DNA from: Yponomeuta sedellus
Taxonomy: Eukaryota; Arthropoda; Insecta; Lepidoptera; Yponomeutidae
DNA length: 64,000 nt
Direction of reading: 5' to 3'
NCBI GenBank assembly: GCA_934045075.1
Contig: OW203749.1
Coordinates: 5,112,804-5,176,803 of the forward strand
Shown here: positions 30,815 to 40,488 of the stretch, piece by piece
How positions within the stretch are numbered: position 1 is the stretch's first letter
How the letters are laid out: each line of letters begins with the position of its first letter
Notes under the pieces: generated by a model
Database searches by the model: none
Seen by the model: only the letters and a program-made list of their open reading frames with translations
Told to the model about the DNA's origin: nothing
Translations under genes and position numbers: made by a program

Positions 30815-31052
30815 TTGCCCAAGTTTAGTATGAGTAAGTTAACCGTTCGAACTGGCAAAACGCTGTCACAGTACAACTTGCACTCGCGTTTATTCGTGTT
30901 TTGGCTGGTAAACGTGTTCACTTCTCAACGTAAACCATTAGAACTCGCACTCAGCAATTTTAATTTCCATACTTGTCGCTAGGTGGCGCTTCTTCGATGC
31001 CATAGAAATATGAGTTTACGTTACCTCGATCTAGTAGTTAAAAAACTCGCAC
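30815..31052 (-). mobile_element. 'ttagtgcgagttt' MITE, partial reverse copy
   Basis: It matches 39566-39775 in reverse over GCGCCACCTAGCGACAAGTA and the ATGGTTTACGTTGAGAAGTG region. One terminal end is lost. Confidence 0.75.
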
Positions 31053-31110
31053 TATGCACTCAGGCATTAGAAAAACAATTCGTGATTCCATTCCATTTGT
31101 GGCGCTAGTC

Positions 31111-31793
31111 AGGCTGGGCGGATGCTGAGACGTAGGCGACGCAGCACAGCGCAAATTTTGTAAAGCACGGAACGTCATTGAGCTACGTACGCTGCGGCGC
31201 AGGCACATGCGACGCAGACATGTGTCTGCCCTGCTCTGCGTCTCGTTGTAGTGCCGGTACAGATTTCTGCGCGACGCGTGCACGTCGAGGCGTGTTCACT
31301 AACAATTTTGTTGCAATGACAGAATATTTAATTGAATTAGTTCGCTGTGAACCTTGCGCGAAGCACGCGCGCCCCATTTTGTCACACAGCGCGTCGATGT
31401 GCTCGCCCCATGCCAAGCCCCTGTCAATACTAAAACCTACCAAGGTGACAGCGTCTACTTCTGGCAGTTTTTGTCCGTCCAGGTATACCACCAGTGGTGC
31501 ACAATGGCGTCCAGCTAGATTGAATCGCATCACATGCGTCTTTTTGGCGTTTAGCGCCAGTCCATTTACTGTGAACCAGCTAGCCAAATGGTCGGCTGTG
31601 GTCTGCATGTAACAAGGTCTGGATGCAAGACATCCAGACTATTCGATAAATATATTCTAAGAGTTATTATGGGTGAGAATTGCCAAGGAATGGAGCGAGT
31701 AGTTGCATCGCAGCATGCGATCTGTCTGCCTCAACTGCCTTGCCCTGTACTGAACTGTGCTACGCCGCCTGCGTCTTAGCATGCGCCCAGCCT
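31111..31793. mobile_element. Inverted-repeat element carrying a reverse transcriptase fragment
   Basis: The left end AGGCTGGGCGGATGCTGAGA..GACGCAGCACAG mirrors CTGTGCTACGCCGCCTGCGT..TGCGCCCAGCCT at the right over about 40 bp with a few mismatches. Inside, 31183-31608 (minus) is a LINE RT fragment, so the element is larger than usual for a MITE. Confidence 0.75.
31183..31608 (-). pseudogene. LINE reverse transcriptase C-terminal fragment
   Basis: The frame reads LASWFTVNGLALNAKKTHVM RF, then LPEVDAVTLVGFSIDRGLAW and GEHIDALCDK. 'W...N.L.LN..KT..M.F' and 'LG..id..L.W..H' are motifs from the end of the RT domain of jockey/CR1-like LINEs. The last 40 residues drift into the inverted-repeat element. 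No catalytic motif is present. Confidence 0.7.
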
Positions 31794-32092
31794 TAGCAAC
31801 GCGTATCGTCTTCGATTACATTTTACACTAACTGTTAGTTCACAAGACTTATCACATAGTGCGAAAAGTGAGTACACTGTTACAGTGCAGATACGCTTCA
31901 TAAACACTGCTGGCCGTTAACTTGACCGGCTGTCGCCTCATTAATACCTGCAAACGAAAGCGGCGCTACATACACACATATATCGTTCCCTGCAGTGGCG
32001 GATACAGAAAAACTTAGGTTTTCACTATAAAGGTGGCGACTGACATTGAATATTTGCAAGATCTGAATATTCGCATATTTGTTCGTTTTATT

Positions 32093-32217
32093 TTTCTCTC
32101 TGTAAGAACCATCCTCATACTTCAAGGAATTTTCTAAAAAAAAAAATCTAATCCTGTTCAGCTGCTCTCGAGATTTGCGCTTACCAACACATTCGGCGAT
32201 TCATTTTTATATCATAG
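32093..32217 (-). mobile_element. Helitron-like unit, truncated
   Basis: A reverse fragment covering TCCGTAAGAACCATCCTC-like DNA to the ATATAAAAATGAATCGCC-type start. The CTAG end is lost. Confidence 0.6.
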
Positions 32218-32633
32218 AAGATATATTCCATTGGCGCTACTTTGGGCCCCTAAGCGCCTTATGGTGTCGTATATGAAGTGTCATCCTAAAATACTCGTCA
32301 AATGCAATTTTGGCAAGTCCACCAGTTTTAAAGTCTATTTATTCTTACTTCTCCAATTTAGTAAACAAGATTCTACCCTTAAACTGTGAATTTTTAGTCC
32401 AAAACTGCCATATCCTTAAATGAAGTAACCTGGAACACTCTTTTAGATAACACGCTGCCAATTTTATAAACATAGTTCATAATAGTTCTTGAATTTGCGA
32501 GAAAATTACTAGTTTAGGCATCTAATCTCAATTTTAAGGTTAGAATCTTGTTTACTAAATTGGACAAGTAAGAGTAAATAGACTGTACAATTTTTACTAC
32601 GATACAGAATTTAACAATAATAATTTTCCAATA
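32218..32633. other. Intergenic, internal inverted similarity
   Basis: TTTACTAAATTGGACAAGTA near 32550 and TACTTCTCCAATTTAGTAAA near 32345 are inverted copies, with further matching outward. A version of the same block is at 22935-23010. Probably an old mobile element of about 280 bp. Confidence 0.4.
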
Positions 32634-32770
32634 TTGTAGACTTTTAGTCCGGATTTACTTACGGGTGTTGTTATATCGGAAAAGTCCGACCAGGTTTCGC
32701 TCCGATTCGCAGAGCTTAATCATGGTTAAAAGTCTACAATGTGTTGTTCTTACGAAAGTTTTAGTTCAAA
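32634..32770 (+). mobile_element. Poly(A) foldback retroelement, internally deleted, 12-bp TSD
   Basis: AATTTTCCAATA flanks it exactly (32622-32633 and 32771-32782). It has the same left arm as 21970-22169 but most of the right arm is gone, leaving TAAAAGTCTACAATG. It ends GAAAGTTTTAGTTCAAA. Confidence 0.85.
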
Positions 32771-32811
32771 AATTTTCCAATACGTAAAACTGACACCAAC
32801 TTAAACTGAAT

Positions 32812-32998
32812 TTGAAGAGCGTTTCAAGCAATCGTGTCTTTATAACTAAGTGTGTAATTAATAATCTATGATTTACAAATTCAACATTTATTTGAAGAAA
32901 GGATATTTGAAGAGCGTTTCAAGCAATCGTGTCTTTATAACTAAGTGTGTAATAATGTAAGATTTACAAATTCAACATTTATTCGAAGAAAGGACAGG
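32812..32998. repeat. Two tandem copies of a roughly 93-bp unit
   Basis: GAAGAGCGTTTCAAGCAATC..ATTCAACATTTATTTGAAG occurs at about 32814 and again at about 32909 with small changes. Confidence 0.85.
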
Positions 32999-32999
32999 T

Positions 33000-34495
33000 G
33001 AATGTGCTCCATTTTAATATACAATACATTTATTACGGTGAAGTGAAGATAAATAATGAGAAAGATGGTCAGAGTGTAGCTTTTTTCCGCTGCCTTTTTC
33101 TCCACTACACTACGGCCCGAAGGCCGCGACCTATATTTTACATTGTATGTTGACATTCAGCAAACAGAATGCAAATTCTTTACGTTGAAATATAAACATT
33201 CATTTGAATTGATAATTAAATCTGGCCAAGGGCTGTGCACTGGAACTATCTTCTTTAATTTCAGCTAAAACTCTAATAACTAAGGTGAAACTTATCTATT
33301 GCACTTTTCTATTTTATTCTCATCTTAAATCTTTATATTCCTAAAATTATGTACCTACTTAACATTAATTAATAAAACCCAAACGAATTCAAAATAAATA
33401 CTTTGAAAATGCTAACCACAAACAATAACTTTAACAAACCGAAAGAAAAATATCGTTAAATTAAAATAGAATTTTGTCAACTGCGTCATACGGATATTTC
33501 TTTACGGTAAAGTTTAGTTAAGGCGTTACCCGGTGCTAACTACAGTCGGAATATAAATAGGTTCTTAAATGGGTTCTTATTCTTTCAACCAGTGTATTTA
33601 TTGTTGGTGGCAATAAAAATCTTTTTTACTTTACTTAAATCTTAATAGATATAGTAGATAGCTCTTTCTGGAACCTACTGAAAAGAACGTAGGTCCACGA
33701 ATCTAGGACTTGAATAAAAGTAGTTTTGACAAAAACGGCCGTTTTAGCAGAAATTGATTTAAGTCCCAGGTGGTTGAATTTCAGAAAATACCGCCAAATA
33801 TAGAAAGTAGTATAAATATCCTACGACCTTAACCGATTTCCGCCGTAAACGGCCGTTTTTGACGAAAATCGATACAAGTCCTAGACTGTTGATCCTCAAC
33901 AGTCAACAGTCTAGGACTTTAGTTAAGACGTTGCATTCTATAATCTATGATAGGTATAAAACAATAGGTATATAAGTATAACTATTGTAAGATATTTAGC
34001 TGGTTTAACTTTAATTACTTTGACATAGTTTAGGAAAATTATAGTATTCGGTAATAGATATTAGGAATTATTTTTTAATTTTTAGTTTTTTTTGTGTTCA
34101 GGCATTTGAAGTCGGTTTTATTTTTTTTTTAAAGTTATTATTTTATAGAACCTAGGATACTGATCCTAGGTTCTAGACTAGAACTTAAATAAATTTCCGC
34201 TAAAACAGCAATGTTTGGCGGAAAGTGATTAAAGTCCTAGGTTCTAGAGTGTAGGTCATTATTTAATACAGTTTTATGATCTCCACATTTTGAAAAAAAA
34301 CGTGCTATATAACAAGTTATGATTTTAATTCCATTGGTAGCGCTAGTCAGCACCAGAAAGCGAGCTAAATACTTATTTTATTCGGTTTTTAGTATCTGTT
34401 GTTAGAGCGTCTACATAAATACATCATCTGTGCAGATTTCTACTGTCTAGCCGACACGGATCACGCGATACAGCCGGGCCCTAGAATCTGTTAAT
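33000..34495. other. Non-coding with repeated 'ggccgtttt..gattaaagtcctagg' blocks
   Basis: Between 33720 and 34260 a block with CGGCCGTTTT and GATTAAAGTCCTAGG-like sequence occurs three times in varying form, and again at 29175-29230. GTCCTAGACTGTTGA near 33880 is mirrored by TCAACAGTCTAGGAC near 33906 (15-bp arms). A 71-residue frame at 32941-33156 has no recognisable domain. Confidence 0.4.
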
Positions 34496-34499
34496 GCTT

Positions 34500-34860
34500 T
34501 GTAACATTAGAAAGCGAAAATCACTTAGCTAAATTCCGCCAAAAATCCCACAAGCACCATGCGGTTTGTTAATGCACCGCCCTCCGTACCACTTTTTCAA
34601 GCAGAAGCAAGACACGAACACACCACCACCGACACCAATACTTGTGTTAGGAAACACGCGACGCGTTTCGCCTCTAACACGAGGCATCCTCAGGCTCACA
34701 AGTGCAAACAGTCACATGCTTTTCTGCATGAAAAAGTGGGAGGGAGGGCGGTGCATTAACTAACCGCATGGTACTTGTGGGATTTTCGGCGGAATTTAGC
34801 AAAGTAATTTTCACTTTTCAATGCTATCATGGATTTCCGCAAAGTAACGCCTAATTTCAT
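34500..34860. mobile_element. Inverted-repeat MITE, family M1, best copy
   Basis: The left AAATTCCGCCAAAAATCCCA..CAAGCACCATGCGG mirrors the right CCGCATGGTACTTGTGGGAT..CGGCGGAATTT. The right end continues to GGATTTCCGCAAAGTAACGC. The inside also folds: ACCGCCCTCCGTACCACTTT versus AAAGTGGGAGGGAGGGCGGT-like DNA. Confidence 0.8.
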
Positions 34861-35083
34861 GCAACGTTAGAAATTACTGTATCAACGCATGTTCTAAATT
34901 CTGATTTACATTGTAATAAATAATTTTCGTATTTGTTCAGTGGCCAAGTCAATGTAACGCATGATTCTTAGATACAATAATTGCTTTGTTATACAATTGT
35001 GTACGAGTGCACGAGAGACTGCGGGTGTGAAGAGTTGAGACGCGCGTCGTCGCACCATCCCTCTCTATCACGCTATTAAGCCG

Positions 35084-35334
35084 CGTTTTCACGGTCTTAG
35101 TGGACTCGGACCGCGTGCGCCATCCGAGTAAACTAATGCTTTTGATTAGCTATGTTGGTGTTGTCACGAAAAACCGTCCAATCAGAAGCATTAGTTTACT
35201 CGGATGGCGCACTCGGTCCGTGCGTACTTTTCTTTCTTTATCAACCCTTGTACGCCGCCACTGCTGGGGCACGGGTCTCTTCCTGCATCGCAGGAAGGTT
35301 CGGCCATACTCCGAGCGTACAAGACCGTGAAAAC
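35084..35334. mobile_element. MITE ('gttttcacggtctt' ends) with a 5S-SINE fragment inside
   Basis: GCGTTTTCACGGTCTTAGTG at the left mirrors GTACAAGACCGTGAAAACC at the right. Inner repeats GCGCCATCCGAGTAAACTAA and TTAGTTTACTCGGATGGCGC form a second stem. A reverse 5S-SINE fragment fills 35238-35312. Confidence 0.8.
35238..35312 (-). mobile_element. 5S-derived SINE, 3' fragment
   Basis: TATCAACCCTTGTACGCCGC..GGCACGGGTCTCTTCCTGCA, about 75 bp of the SINE end in reverse, inside a MITE. Confidence 0.75.
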
Positions 35335-35445
35335 CTGACCTTACTCGTACATTAGTATCTGAAAGCATCTCCGGTACATAGCCTCTGCCTCGTCGGGGCG
35401 CGCGGCCGAGTCGCGCGGGTTCAGGGAGCAAAAGAACATCGCCTT

Positions 35446-35553
35446 CTACCTATGGAAGCTCTGGAGCTTCTCGCAGGCCGGTGTGCGCAGGCGCTGGGCC
35501 TCCTGCAGCTGACGAGCGTCGCCGAAGTTGCGAGCCTTCCAGGTCATGCTATC
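35446..35553 (-). CDS. DNAJB12: DNAJB12/14-type J-protein, exon 6 (last)
   Basis: After TGTTTCAG the exon reads DSMTWKARNFGDARQLQEAQ then RLRTPACEKLQSFHR and a stop. Human DNAJB12 ends with the comparable 'ARYFGDTDMYHRAQKMGTPSC'. Phase 0 at the start matches exon 5. The whole gene has six coding exons with matching phases (1071 bases with the stop, 356 residues). Confidence 0.9.
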   Translation of the reverse strand, partial: DSMTWKARNFGDARQLQEAQRLRTPACEKLQSFHR

Positions 35554-35689
35554 CTGAAACACGGACAAATGACAACATAGTATTTTATATTCTTTAAGAT
35601 GCACTAACCCTGGCTGAGTACGTACAATGGCCCACCTATGAGGCTTAGTGCGGAAACCACAGGACAAACTAACTAACTAACCCGGGCTG

Positions 35690-35870
35690 AGGACAATTTT
35701 TAAAAACCTATTTCGAGGTTGAAAATTCCACCCATGCCGGGACTCGAAACCGCGACCTCTGGCTAACCGTACCAGCGCTCTCCCAACTGAGCTAATGGGC
35801 AAGTGTCGGCATCGAAATCATCGGCGACGAAACTTCGAACGTCGTTACAATATTCTCTGTATTATTGTCT
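35690..35870 (-). mobile_element. tRNA-related SINE, old copy, in a DNAJB12 intron
   Basis: Reverse copy with many substitutions (GGGACTCGAAACCGCGACCT). It lies between exons 5 and 6. Confidence 0.7.
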
Positions 35871-36390
35871 TTTCTAAAGTTCTAGTGATTACAAAATATA
35901 AAATACGTTCGTTTGTTGGCGCTTAGTTTTTCAATTGATATTACTTTTATATATTAAGTTACAAATACTCCTGCTTGCCCTACGCCTAAGTCTTGGGTAC
36001 CGCCGGTCACATCACACCAAAAACAAGAGTGCTTCTTTAAGCGTTCCGTTTTTTTCTATTGAGGTACAAAACCGTTGAAACGTTTCTATCGCAAGTTACG
36101 TATAGTGGGTTGGAACGTTCCTGCGTAACACAGTCGTATTTGCCTATAGAACAAAACGACTCGTAAACAGATAAACCAAATATGTTTCCAAGAACGGCTA
36201 TATAAAGTGTACGAGCAGAGGAAAGCGTGTGCAACTCAACTCTGTCGCACAGCAGCAATAAAATTCAAAGCACTTATTTTGATAAATATAAAAAAAATTA
36301 TCAAAACCGCAACTCACGTACTGTGGGTTGGAACGTTACTGCGTAACACGGCCGAATTTACCAATAGAACGAAGGGGCTCGTGAACTAAC

Positions 36391-36519
36391 CTTGTAATTC
36401 TTCTCCCTCTGGCAGGAATGTCGCAGCCCGACCAGGTATTCCTCTTCAATAGCCATCTCTAGCCGCCGCAGCGAGCCTTGGTAGTCGGTGTGGAAGTTGT
36501 CCTTCACGTAATACGGGAC
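36391..36519 (-). CDS. DNAJB12: DNAJB12/14-type J-protein, exon 5
   Basis: The exon lies between ATTCCCGCCAG and AAG|GTTAGT, 43 codons, phase 0 to 0. It begins VPYYVKDNFHTDYQGSLRRL and ends with EEEYLVGLRHSCQREKNYK. This is the lumenal/C-terminal DUF1977-type region of DNAJB12/14 (human 'VVYYVGDTFSEEYTGSSLKTVE..YIANLRNNCWKEK'). Confidence 0.92.
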
Positions 36520-36567
36520 CTGGCGGGAATAAGATTTGACAACATTACAGAAGATTGAAGAATCCTT

Positions 36568-36923
36568 CGCAGCCCCGGCTGCCTGAGTGATCTTAAAAAC
36601 GATCACGAAGGTTAAGCATTACGGCGCGTTCAGTGCATGGATGAAAGACCGTCTATGACTAACGCTAGTGGCATTTTTTCGAGCGGTGGCGTGCTTCGCA
36701 AGACACTTTAAGTAGTTGGTGCCGGCTGCCGTCCATGGATGGCAGTCGTTAAGCCAACTCCTTAGGCTTGAGGCCTTAGGGCGGCTTGAAAACTTCTGAC
36801 AGTAAAACCAGCCACTAGTCTTGCAAGCCTCCACCAATCCGTCTTGGCCCCCGTGGTAGAGAATGGCCTATACCTTCCTCAATGAAAAGACCCGTGCCCC
36901 TCGGTGGGGACATAATGGGTTGA
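36568..36923 (+). mobile_element. 5S-derived SINE, second subfamily
   Basis: The head reads AGCCCCGGCTGCCTGAGTGA..ACGATCACGAAGGTTAAGCA, TGCATGGATGAAAGACCG. This differs from the type copy but keeps GATCACGAA and TTAAGCA as in 5S rRNA. The tail is the same family. Confidence 0.8.
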
Positions 36924-37039
36924 TGATGATGAGTCGGTTCGACTAGGTCACGAACGATTCTGAATTCTCAGTCTCTCAAAGTCAAATTTGAATAAATGTC
37001 TTCTGTATTCGTCGTTCATGTCGTAAGAATATTCTTGAT

Positions 37040-37106
37040 CCCCGTGGTGGAGTATGGCCTAACATTCCTGCGAATGCAGGAAGAGACCCGTGCCCCAGCG
37101 CCGTAA
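37040..37106 (+). mobile_element. 5S-derived SINE, short 3' fragment
   Basis: CCCCGTGGTGGAGTATGGCC..AGGAAGAGACCCGTGCCCCA only. Confidence 0.7.
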
Positions 37107-37250
37107 TCGTACTTTCGTATATTCTCTTAACTTTGAAATTTCAATATAGCGAAGATATTTTAGGCAATTTTACGAGATGGCCGTCTTGAGCGTCCTATTT
37201 TCCCTTAACTCGAAATTTCAAGATGGCGGATTGAATATTAACTACTTGCC

Positions 37251-37361
37251 TTCAAGTTGACAGTCTCGCGCGGCACGGGGTACTTGGCCGAGGGCTGCAG
37301 GCTAAACACGGGCTCGGAGATGAAAAAGCCCTACATCATGGATAGCAGGACTAGGGGCCCA
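37251..37361 (-). pseudogene. Dead tandem copy of DNAJB12 exon 4 (copy A)
   Basis: It matches the 3' half of exon 4 from the 'LVLLSMM' segment to VNLK but carries an in-frame TAG where exon 4 has TCG (MMSGFF). The donor is GCAAGT instead of GT. It is preceded by flanking DNA also duplicated at copy B. Confidence 0.85.
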
Positions 37362-37610
37362 AGCCAATTCTCATTAGCGAAATTCTAGTGCTGCAGGCAG
37401 ACTCTCTTTCTCTCTGTAGTCGCAGAATACCTCTGTCTCTTTAGTGACACTGTAGTGCCACAGTCCCACTCTTCTTTTTTGGAATTTTAAGATGGCGACG
37501 ATATTTAGGCAATTTCAAGATGGCCGCTGTAACCACCTACAGATGACCGTCTTGAGACTTTCCTTTAACTCGAAATTTCAAGATGGCGGATTCAATATTA
37601 ACTTAGTTAC

Positions 37611-37740
37611 CTTCAAGTTGACAGTCTCGCGCGGCACGGGGTACTTGGCCGAGGGCTGCAGACTGAACACGGGCTCCGAGATGAAGAAGCCCGACATGGA
37701 GAGCAGTACTAGCACGCCCACGGGCAGTATGGGCCCAATC
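37611..37740 (-). pseudogene. Tandem copy of DNAJB12 exon 4 (copy B), open frame
   Basis: It encodes ILPVGVLVLLSMSGFFISEP then VFSLQPSAKYPVPRETVNLK and a GTAACT donor. One Met codon is deleted compared with exon 4, and the 5' half of the exon (FPDGAHASG..) and its acceptor are missing. It could act as an alternative exon only if a cryptic acceptor is used. Confidence 0.75.
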
Positions 37741-37889
37741 AAATTCTCACTACTAATATTCTAGTACTGCAGGCCGACTCTCGTTCTCTCTCTCTCTTTC
37801 TCACTGGCGCCACAGGCCCACTCGTCTTTTTTGGAATTTAAAGATGGCGACGATATTTTAGGCAATTTCAAGATGGCGGCTTTAAGTAC

Positions 37890-38104
37890 CTTCAAGTTGA
37901 CAGTCTCGCGCGGCACGGGGTACTTGGCCGAGGGCTGCAGGCTGAATACGGGCTCGGAGATGAAGAAGCCCGACATCATGGAGAGCAGGACTAGCACGCC
38001 CACGGGTAGCAGTTGAAGCAGCCCGCCGTGCTGCTCGCGCGGCTGCGGCGAGCGCGCGCGCCGGCGCGCGTAAACGCCCGACGCGTGCGCACCGTCCGGA
38101 AACG
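37890..38104 (-). CDS. DNAJB12: DNAJB12/14-type J-protein, exon 4 (membrane segment)
   Basis: After CGATCTAG the exon completes an Ala codon and reads FPDGAHASGVYARRRARSPQ, then the hydrophobic LLQLLPVGVLVLLSMMSGFF membrane segment, then SEPVFSLQPSAKYPVPRETV NLK. The order J-domain, G/F-like linker, single membrane span, DUF1977 region is that of DNAJB12/14, which sit in the ER membrane and help Hsc70 in quality control. The donor AAG|GTACTT is weak at position 4. Two nearby copies of its 3' half exist. Confidence 0.9.
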
Positions 38105-38129
38105 CTAGATCGAGGTGAGAGAAGGATCA

Positions 38130-38839
38130 TCTATAATACAAAAATGAATCGCTGAATGTGTCGGTAAGCTCAAATCTCGGGAGCAGCTGAACCGATTTAG
38201 CTAATTCTTTTTTTAAGAATATTCCTTAAAGTACGAGGATGGTTTTTAAAAAAAATAATCGCCTGTTAGGCGGTACGAAGTTCGCTGGGTCAGCTAGTCT
38301 ATAATATAAAAATGAATGGCTGAATGTGTCGGTAAGCTCAAATCTCGGGAGCAGCTGAACCGATTCAGCTAATTCTTTTTTTAGAATATTCCTTGAAGTA
38401 CGAGGATGGTTTTTACGGAGAGACTAATTTAAAAATATAATCGCCTGTTAGGCGGTACGAAGTTCGCTGGGTCAGCTAGTCTATAATATAAAAATGAATG
38501 GCTGAATGTGTCGGTAAGCGCAAATCTCGAGAGCAGCTGAACTACTTTCGCTAATTATTTTTTTAGACTATTCCTTGAAGTACGAGGATGGTTCTTACGG
38601 AGAGAAAAAAAATTAAAGAAACGACTGTTAGGCGATACGAAGTTCACGGGGTCAGCTAGTCTACATCTATAATATAAAAATGAATCGCTGAATGTGTTGG
38701 TAAGCGTAAATCTCGAGAGCTGCTGAACCGATTTAGTTAATTCTTTTTTTAAATATTCCTTGAAGTACGCGGATGGTTGTTACGGAGAAAAAAATAAAGT
38801 CTGACTGTTAGGCGGTACGAAATTTGCTGGGTCAGCTAG
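38130..38839 (+). mobile_element. Helitron-like units, head-to-tail tetramer
   Basis: Four units of about 170-180 bp (38130-38297, 38298-38479, 38480-38659, 38666-38839). Each starts TCTATAATA(C/T)AAAAATGAAT and ends GTCAGCTAG before T. A small stem such as GCCTGTTAGGC lies about 20-25 bp before each CTAG. TC start, CTAG end and a 3' hairpin are Helitron hallmarks. No Rep/helicase. Confidence 0.7.
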
Positions 38840-39005
38840 TAGACTATAAATAACGGAGCATTTCTCAATGAGTCGCGTCATTTTGTACATTGACCTGATT
38901 TATTACTACGTAGGTTATTGACCAACATTTGTATGCCAGAGACTGGCGCAGGGATGCATGAACCAGTGACTAATTTTAAGAAATTATTGTATACCATTTA
39001 CGATG

Positions 39006-39310
39006 TCAACCCTTGTATGTCCCTTCCTGCACCGCAGAAAGGTTAGGCCATACTCCACCACGGGGTCCAAAACCGGGTTGGTGGAGCATTGTAAGACAGT
39101 GGCGGGCCTTACTATCAGAAGTTATCGAGCCGCCAATATGGCCTATGAAATGGCTTAAAGACTGCCTATTACATGACAGGCGGCACCAACGGCTTAACGT
39201 GCCTTGCGAAGCGCTCGAAATAAATACCACTAGTGGTAGTCACGGGATGGTTATCCATCCAGTACCTGACCGCGTCTATTGTAGTTTAACCCTGAGTCCA
39301 ATGAGCGCTT
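39006..39310 (-). mobile_element. 5S-derived SINE, diverged copy
   Basis: Reverse copy with several deletions; the 5S head is mostly degraded. Confidence 0.75.
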
Positions 39311-39356
39311 CACAGGCTACATAAAAACCTTATTATAAAAATATTATTAAACGCAC

Positions 39357-39531
39357 CTGCAGCCCCAAAGAACATGTTAAACAGCTCCTCGGCAGTCAGA
39401 TCGCTCTCGAAGCCCCGCGCGTAATATTGGTGGTGGGCGTGGCGCTGCGCGGGCGCCGGCTCCTCGCCCCGCAAGTCGTACTGCTTCCGCTTCTCAGGAT
39501 CCGTGAGGACGGCCGCTGCATTCCCGATGGC
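39357..39531 (-). CDS. DNAJB12: DNAJB12/14-type J-protein, exon 3
   Basis: Between TTACCACAG and GCAG|GTGCGT. It reads AIGNAAAVLTDPEKRKQYDL, then RGEEPAPAQRHAHHQYYARG and FESDLTAEELFNMFFGAA. 'DPEKRKQYD' closes the J-domain and 'GFESDLTAEELFNMFFG' is the DNAJB12/14 signature after the His-rich linker. Phase 0 to 1. Confidence 0.95.
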
Positions 39532-39561
39532 CTGTGGTAAGAGTCATAGTTAGACCTGACT

Positions 39562-39830
39562 GCTTAGTACGAGTTTTTTAACTACTCGATCGCGTTAACG
39601 TAAACTCATATTTCTATGGCATCGAGGAAGCGCCACCTAGCGACAAGTATGGAAATTAAAATTGCTGAGTGCGAGTTGTAATGGTTTACGTTGAGAAGTG
39701 AACACGTTTACCAGCCAAGTTTACAGCGTTTTGCCAGTTCGAACGGTTAATTTACTCATACTCGCTACTCAATGCTCGATTAACGCGGTAGTAAAGTTAT
39801 CCGATTGGATCTGTCAAACTCGCACTAAGC
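39562..39830. mobile_element. MITE with 'gcttagtgcgagttt' ends
   Basis: The left GCTTAGTACGAGTTT mirrors the right AAACTCGCACTAAGC with one mismatch. The inside is shared with 30815-31052 and 29419-29517. It lies in a DNAJB12 intron. Confidence 0.75.
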
Positions 39831-39949
39831 ACTCTGAGACACAGTACTACTAAAGATAGTAAGTCTTCTGGAAGTTAATCGTATTTTTGGTGAAGCGTCG
39901 TTAACAGTGCGATGTAGCGATTTGCGAATGTATAAATATACACATCGAT

Positions 39950-40311
39950 ATCAACCCCTGTATGTCCCCACTGCTGGAGCACGGGTCTCTTCCTGCATCG
40001 CAGGAAGGTTAGGCCATACTCCACCACGGGGGCCAAGTCCGAGTTGGAGGAAGAGTGTAAGACAGTGGCGGGCCTTACTGTCAGAAGTTATCAAGCCGCC
40101 TATAAGGCCTCTGACATGGCTTATCGACTGCCATTACATCACAGCCGGCACCAAAGGCTTAACTTACCTTGCGAAACACGGTAGCGCGGAAGCGCTCGGA
40201 AAAATTGCTACTAGCGGTAGTCACGGGACAGTCACCCATCGGCGGCGCCTGTTGTTGCTTAACTCAAGTGATTGATTCCAATCAGTCTATTCGACTAGGC
40301 CACGAGCGCTT
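39950..40311 (-). mobile_element. 5S-derived SINE, full length
   Basis: Reverse copy in the DNAJB12 intron between exons 2 and 3. AAATATAC lies near both ends as a possible short target duplication. Confidence 0.85.
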
Positions 40312-40378
40312 CAAATATACGCTTAAACACATAATATTTACTCACAACAGTCCATAATTTTAGAAAAAAAGGACCTAC

Positions 40379-40488
40379 CTTGAAAGCCTCCGCAGCCCCG
40401 GGCGCATGATTCTTGTCAGGGTGGAGTTGCAATGCCAACTTCTTGTAGGATTTCTTGATATCAGAATCCGTCGCTTCTTTGCTGACGC
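40379..40488 (-). CDS. DNAJB12: DNAJB12/14-type J-protein, exon 2 (HPD motif)
   Basis: After TTCTTTGCAG and with the A from exon 1 the frame reads [37 protein letters not shown] and stops at AAG|GTAGGT. The HPD motif, needed to stimulate Hsp70 ATPase, is intact. '[15 protein letters not shown]' is nearly identical to human DNAJB12. Confidence 0.96.
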
